Positions 60,171-64,000 of a DNA stretch of 64,000 nucleotides are shown here, in pieces. Origin of the DNA: Ridgeia piscesae (lineage: Eukaryota; Annelida; Polychaeta; Sabellida; Siboglinidae); the NCBI GenBank assembly GCA_025642075.2, contig JAODUO010000968.1:1-64000 (forward strand). The letters are read 5' to 3'. How positions within the stretch are numbered: the first letter of the stretch is position 1; each line of letters begins with the position of its first letter. The translations under genes and the position numbers were made by a program. The notes beneath the pieces are model-generated. The model worked only from the letters and a program-made list of their open reading frames with translations, was not told the DNA's origin and made no database searches.

Positions 60171-63049
60171 CGAGCGAGCGGACGAGCGAGCGCAGCGGCA
60201 GAGCGAGCGAGAGCGAGCGAGAGCGAGAGAGAGAGAATGAGAGAGAGAATGAGAGAGAGAATGAGAGAGAGAATGAGAGAGAGAGAAAGGACAGTTGTAT
60301 ATCATGCTGATCCTAAAATTGTAAGATTTTACATTTTCACATAAAGGTCGAAATGCTGATAATTTATTTGCAGTCTAATTCAGGAAATGAACAAGTCAGT
60401 TGATAGATAAGTTATTCATCAGAATGTTGATAGTTTAAAGCGGTTGATGGCAGCTTAGAGTAGAACCATTAATTGTAGCATGTTATTACTTTGGGGAGGT
60501 TGTTCATTGCTAAATGGAAACAGGTTTAGTTTGTGACAGTATTTGGTGTTTTCCTTGGGTAGATATCAACAGAGACGTACGTGTTGACGTCATGCACGCG
60601 GCGGGCGTCAGACACGATCGAGAAACGCTTCTGTTTTGACATCAAATTACAAGACAGGTAAGTGAGCAGACACTCACTCAGTCGGTCAGTGAGTCATTTA
60701 CTCAGTAAGTCACTCGTTTTGCTTAGACATTCACCCACTTCTCTTAGTCAAATGTTCAATCACTCACATGCTTACATACACATGAACACGCGCGTGCACA
60801 CATGCACATTCAGTTGCAGAATTACTCGCATATTACTCACACAAACACACTTTCACCCACTCGGCCATTCACCTTACACTGAACAACAATACTTTTATGT
60901 CCCAATCTTGCTTTGTGTGTATGCATTGATTGCATTATTGTTATTGCTCAGTGCTGCTGTCTGTCGCTCAGTGCTGCTGTCTGTCACTCAGTGCTGCTGT
61001 ATGTCACTCAGTGCTGCTGTCTGTCACTCAGTGCTGCTGTCTGTCGCTCAGTGCTGCTGTCTGTCACTCAGTGCTGCTGTCTGTCACTCAGTGCTGCTGT
61101 CTGTCACTCAGTGCTGCTGTCTGTCGCTCAGTGCTGCTGTCTGTCACTCAGTGCTGCTGTCTGTCACTCAGTGCTGCTGTCTGTCACTCAGTGCTGCTGT
61201 CTGTCACTCAGTGCTGCTGTCTGTCGCTCAGTGCTGCTGTCTGTCACTCAGTGCTGCTGTCTGTCGCTCAGTGCTGCTGTCTGTCACTCAGTGTTGCTGT
61301 CTGTCGCACAGTGCTGCTGTCTGTCACTCAGTGCTGCTGTCTGTTGCACAGGGCTGCTGTCTGTTGCACAGTGCTGCTGTCTGTCGCTCAGTGCTGCTGT
61401 CTGTCGCTCAGTGCTGCTGTCTGTCACTCAGTGCTGCTGTCTGTCACTCAGTGTTGCTGTCTGTTGCTCAGTGCTGCTGTCTGTCGCTCAGTGCTGCTGT
61501 CTGTCACTCAGTGTTGCTGTCTGTTGCTCAGTGCTGCTGTCTGTCACTCAGTGCTGCTGTCTGTCGCACAGTGCTGCTGTATGTCGCTCAGTGCTGCTGT
61601 CTGTCGCACAGTGCTGCTGTCTGTCGCTCAATGCTGCTGTCTGTCGCACAGTGCTGCTATATGTTGCTCAGTGCTGCTCTTCATTGCTCAGTGCTGCTGT
61701 CTGTCACTCAGTGCTGCTGTCTGTTGCACAGTGCTGCTGTCTGTCACTCAGTGCTGCTGTCTGTCGCACAGTGCTGCTGCCTGTCACTCAGTGCTGCTGT
61801 CTGTCGCTCAGTGCTGCTGTCTGTCACTCAGTGCTGCTGTCTGTCACTCAGTGCTGCTGTCTGTTGCACAGTGCTGCTGTCTGTTGCACAGTGCTGCTGT
61901 CTGTCGCTCAGTGCTGCTGTCTGTCGCTCAGTGTTGCTGTCTGTCACTCAGTGCTGCTGTCTGTCACTCAATGTTGCTGTCTGTTGCTCAGTGCTGCTGT
62001 CTGTCGCTCAGTGCTGCTGTCTGTCACTCAGTGTTGCTGTCTGTTGCTCAGTGCTGCTGTCTGTCACTCAGTGCTGCTGTCTGTCGCTCAATGCTGCTGT
62101 CTGTCACTCAGTGTTGCTGTCTGTTGCTCAGTGCTGCTGTCTGTCACTCAGTGCTGCTGTCTGTCGCACAGTGCTGCTGTATGTCGCTCAGTGCTGCTGT
62201 CTGTCGCACAGTGCTGCTGTATGTCGCTCAATGCTGCTGTCTGTCGCACAGTGCTGCTATCTGTTGCTCAGTGTTGCTCAGTGCTGCTCAGTGCTGCTGT
62301 CTGTCACTCAGTGCTGCTGTCTGTTGCACAGTGCTGCTGTCTGTCGCTCAGTACTTCTGTCTGTCGCTCAGTGCTGCTGTCTGTCGCACAGTGCTGCTGT
62401 CTGTCGCTCAATGCTGCTGTCTGTCGCACAGTGCTGCTATCTGTTGCTCAGTGCTGCTCTTCATTGCTCAGTGCTGCTGTCTGTCGCTCAGTGCTGCTAC
62501 ACAGACAATAAAACACACTTGCTTAGGTGCTGCTGTCTAGTTCACTGTTCCTGTCTGTTGCCAGGCCGATGGCTCCTATGACACTACAGGCGATCTCGGA
62601 GGAAGACCTTCGACTGTGGCTGAATGCAATGGATGGGAAGGAACCAGTGAGTACTCAACAGTTCATGACAGGTTCACTTTAACATCAGTCCACAGTGCTT
62701 GGCTCTAGTGAGTCCAGGCATTCCTCCGTTGTTTGTCGCAACAGAGTGCTATTACTAAGTCACAAATTAAACAAAAGGTATTGTTCCTTCTTGGTTTCCT
62801 CAGATTGTACATTATTGATACCTGATTTGTTGAAACAAAAAAGATGCGATTGCGAGGTGTGCATTTCTGCTGAAAGTATTAAATTTAACTGCTGCTTTAG
62901 CTCACACTTACAATAATCTGTCTGTCGGACTGTAACTCAAAAAAATTATGTATTGCATAAGGTTTATACATTGAGGAAATCGTTTATGTCTAACCAATTT
63001 TTGTTGTTGTAGATTTACAGCAACACGCCAAACAGCCATGAATTTGACA
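42166..63049 (+). CDS. Graf: GRAF/oligophrenin-type Rho GTPase-activating protein, 5' part (BAR and PH domains)
   Basis: Fifteen exons are readable: 42166-42319, 47572-47667, 49823-49884, 50364-50435, 51194-51295, 52665-52775, 53692-53734, 54292-54353, 54858-54932 (or -54920), 59060-59123, 59708-59797, 59889-59917, 60563-60657, 62565-62646 and 63013-63049. Phases are continuous and about 391 aa are encoded before the window ends. The N-terminus MVLQTLEFSECIIDSPYFRQ matches the GRAF/oligophrenin start. Residues 1 to about 255 form the BAR domain (FKFECIGSERTDDEKV, PLETFRKEQIGQAK, MEYVVLLQEVQERKKFEFVE). Residues about 272-377 form the PH domain (REGYLYVMEK, GWNKYYCSYQKENK, CTRRASDTIEKRFCFDI, LRLWLNAMDGKEPIY). 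The RhoGAP and SH3 domains would lie beyond 64000. The family couples curved membranes to Rho/Cdc42 inactivation. ARHGAP26, 10, 42 and OPHN1 cannot be separated from this part. Confidence 0.92.
43674..43970 (+). mobile_element. Interspersed repeat family R1, copy B (GRAF intron 1)
   Basis: The longest copy: AGGGCTTTATGAAGGATAAA at the left end and GTCTCTACATAAAGCTATG at the right. It contains ATTGCCAGTCACACATG, CCAGTTTACAAACTTTTAAA, CTGATGACCTGAAATGG and ATGGTTTTGGAAGAC. The ends are short inverted repeats. Confidence 0.7.
44423..44628 (+). mobile_element. Interspersed repeat family R1, copy C, diverged (GRAF intron 1)
   Basis: Begins ATGCAGGATAAATTTGTTGC + CAGTCAA, contains GTAGACACATGCATGTTAA and CAAGCCAGT, and ends GGGTCTCTACAGAAAGCT. 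Same orientation as copy B but with an altered middle. Confidence 0.55.
45826..45870. repeat. (GT)n-(TA)n microsatellite
   Basis: A short GT run followed by TATATATACATATATATA in GRAF intron 1. Confidence 0.85.
46544..46772 (-). mobile_element. Interspersed repeat family R1, copy D (GRAF intron 1)
   Basis: Inverted relative to copy B and very similar to it: CATAGCTTTATGTAGGACGG, CTTCCAAAACCATAG, TGTCACATGTGTGTTTGT, CATTTCAGGTCATCAGACAC, TTAAAAGTTTGTAAACTGGC, GCATAAAGCCCTG. Confidence 0.7.
49885..49920 (+). promoter_or_regulatory. Tandemly duplicated splice donor after GRAF exon 3
   Basis: The 18-bp unit GTAAGTAGCTCGTTCATG at the exon 3 boundary is followed at once by GTAAGTAGCTCGTTCACC. Either GTAAGT can serve as donor. 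Use of the second adds 18 bases that read VSSSFM in frame with no stop. Confidence 0.8.
51365..52260. repeat. ~41-bp minisatellite in GRAF intron 5, about 20 units
   Basis: The unit CATGGTTGCTGTCAAATGGC + ACCTATGTGAAGTGCACTGGC repeats about 20 times with substitutions (TGCCCATATGAAG, TGTCTATGTGAAG). It starts about 70 bp after the exon 5 donor. The last units are longer (TGTCTATGTGTCTGTGAAG). Confidence 0.95.
55313..55441. repeat. Two-copy ~65-bp tandem duplication in GRAF intron 9
   Basis: ATTATAGTTACCTGTCTACTAG...CAGCACAATTAAGTGCATTG occurs twice in succession with a few differences. Recent and simple. Confidence 0.85.
56195..58915. repeat. 24-bp minisatellite of two unit types, about 113 copies, in GRAF intron 9
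   Basis: Units are type A (ATGACTTCCACAAAGTCCCC + AGAC) or type B (ATGACTTCAGTGAGGTCCCC + AGAC). Less common variants have ATGAATTC, GATTTCAG, TTCCCAG or CTCATGCATG. From about 57010 to 57400 a 96-bp higher-order unit A-A-A-B is visible. Twenty-four is a multiple of 3, so both strands carry very long ORFs (up to 489 codons, SPDMTSTK/SPDMTSVR octapeptides; minus strand GDFVEVMS/GDLTEVMS). The array ends about 145 bp before exon 10. Confidence 0.97.
59889..59917 (+). CDS. Graf: GRAF 29-bp microexon
   Basis: A strong acceptor (CTTTTCTTGTTTCCCTGTAG) precedes 29 bases. They convert the phase-1 end of exon 11 (ACA A|gtaaag) into the phase-0 start of exon 13 and encode K-SSPSCAPKE in the variable loop of the PH domain. 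The donor GAG|gtgggt is the first GGTG unit of the following simple repeat. Without this exon the frame is kept only by a second acceptor at 60573. Confidence 0.6.
59918..60290. repeat. Compound (GGTG)n-(GA)n-(GACAGA)n-(GAGC)n array
   Basis: GGTG from 59918, pure GA to about 60008, GACAGA hexamers to about 60100, then GA with GAGCGAGC interruptions and GAGAGAGAAT units to 60285. It begins exactly at the donor of the 29-bp exon. Confidence 0.96.
60945..62510. repeat. 20-bp minisatellite, about 78 copies, in GRAF intron 13
   Basis: The unit is GTGCTGCTGTCTGTCGCTCA, with common changes CGCTCA to CACTCA, TGCTCA, CGCACA and TGCACA. Since 20 is not a multiple of 3, each plus frame reads the same 20-residue cycle and all three are open for more than 500 codons (Cys/Leu/Ser/Val-rich). 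Near 61675 and again near 62265-62290 and 62455, irregular units interrupt the array. It ends about 50 bp before the exon 14 acceptor. Confidence 0.97.
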
Positions 63050-64000
63050 GTAAGTCGTTTAATAGATAGTTTTTGTGTACGTCGTTGTAGTGGACATATT
63101 AGCCCCCTTAGAACAAGTTGTTAAGTTTTGTAGATCCTGGTAGAAACCCTGAACGATGGTAATAATGGAAATTCTCAAAAAATGAAGTTGTGTCATTTCT
63201 TCCGAGGTGTGACTGATTTATCACTGAAAATCTGGCACCCAACATGCAAACTGGCTATGAGGAAGACATTAACCTGTCCATTGTATGCTTAACTACATAT
63301 GTTAGCTTGACTTTATTGATATATACTTTTAGCCACAAATTGTGAGCAAACATGTTTATCTGATTGTTCCCATTTTGTCCATTTGCAAGTGCATATTTAG
63401 ATGCCTCATTACCACATAGAAATACCCAGCCGAGTCCCAGCCGAGGTGGTTCTTAAAATGTCACATCACTTAGATTTTTACTTGTCTTCTTATAGCTTTA
63501 AAGTTCCTCCTTGATTTAAAATTTTTCACTCGTCTAAATTCAAATTATGTTGTGAATTACGTTATGACATTTTAACTCATGCATATGTAGTTTTGATAAC
63601 ACAGTCCGGCAAGCTGTTAACTCATTTAATTCGTGCTTAAGACTTAATTCAGATGATTTTCAAAATTATAATCTGTGAATATATGATATGATTGTGCGTA
63701 TATTTTTGTACTGACGTTGCCATCTTCCATGGTCTCTTATACAATGTAAACAAAACCACTGTGTTTAAAGTTTAATCTTGGTCAATCAATTTGGCATTGA
63801 CAAGTTGCATATCTAGCAACCAAAATAAATTCTTTCAACCTTTTAATGTGCACTGTTCTAATAATAATAATAATTAGGTAACTTTTATTGCGCCTAAATC
63901 CTTAGAAACCAATCTCAGAGGCTCATCAATACAAAAGGGTTGATCGATCTCTAAGTCACTAAACAATTAAACTGACTATGGAAACTGTTTAAACAATACA
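63050..64000. other. GRAF intron 15 (start), no further exon in window
   Basis: Sequence after the GACA|gtaagt donor is AT-rich with no exon I can place. 63859-63905 (AATAATAATAATAATTAGGT + AACTTTTATTGCGCCTAAAT) resembles the AT-rich 3' end of a LINE or SINE in inverted orientation. Confidence 0.5.

Noticed and set aside
60662..62581. 639-codon Cys/Ser/Leu-rich frame as a gene
   Set aside because: All three frames are equally open because of the 20-bp period, and the frame overlaps real exon 14 in a different context. The intron starts with an in-frame stop after exon 13 (GACAGGTAA).

Overview
This is animal genomic DNA, not bacterial or viral. Genes are split into many short exons with GT/AG introns, the background is AT-rich, there is no operon structure, and microsatellites, minisatellites and degraded transposon copies are abundant. 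The mix of LINE 3' ends, TTAA- and TA-flanked miniature transposons and (CA)n/(GT)n arrays suggests a marine or freshwater invertebrate, probably a lophotrochozoan such as a mollusc. The species cannot be fixed by eye.

I assembled four protein genes by translating across matching splice sites. (1) A THEM6-like hotdog-fold protein, + strand, 3 exons, 7863-10267, 200 aa. (2) The nucleoporin NUP54, - strand, 14 exons, 27588 down to 12593, about 573 aa after allowing for one apparent single-base insertion. (3) The nucleolar zinc-finger protein ZNF330/NOA36, + strand, 10 exons, 28509-37593, 301 aa. (4) The 5' two-thirds (BAR and PH domains) of a GRAF/oligophrenin-type Rho GTPase-activating protein, + strand, 15 exons from 42166 to 63049, running out of the window before its RhoGAP domain. 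NUP54 and ZNF330 are head-to-head with about 0.9 kb between start codons. THEM6 and NUP54 are tail-to-tail, with a CTCF-like motif between them.

Layout: 1-7.8 kb is repeat-dominated intergenic DNA with a GGAC array, a TAA/TTA hairpin, a degraded multi-copy stretch that looks like poor assembly, a LINE scrap and a 570-bp GT array. 7.9-10.3 kb is THEM6. 12.6-27.6 kb is NUP54, whose introns hold several minisatellites, LINE scraps and a relic of a THEM6-like exon. 28.5-37.6 kb is ZNF330, with a pogo-like DNA element in intron 5. 37.8-42.1 kb is intergenic simple-sequence DNA. 42.2 kb to the end is the GRAF gene with four large intronic arrays.

The four genes do not form a pathway: they belong to lipid/thioester metabolism or ER function, nuclear pore, nucleolus, and membrane/Rho signalling respectively. 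The most striking feature is how often tandem arrays sit on or next to splice sites. The ~58-bp array in NUP54 intron 8 has copied the 3' splice site and first ~20 coding bases of exon 9 about 17 times. A 20-bp array ends just before GRAF exon 14 and resembles that exon's acceptor. GRAF exon 3 carries a tandemly duplicated splice donor that would add six in-frame residues. NUP54 also has a tandemly duplicated pair of FG-repeat exons.
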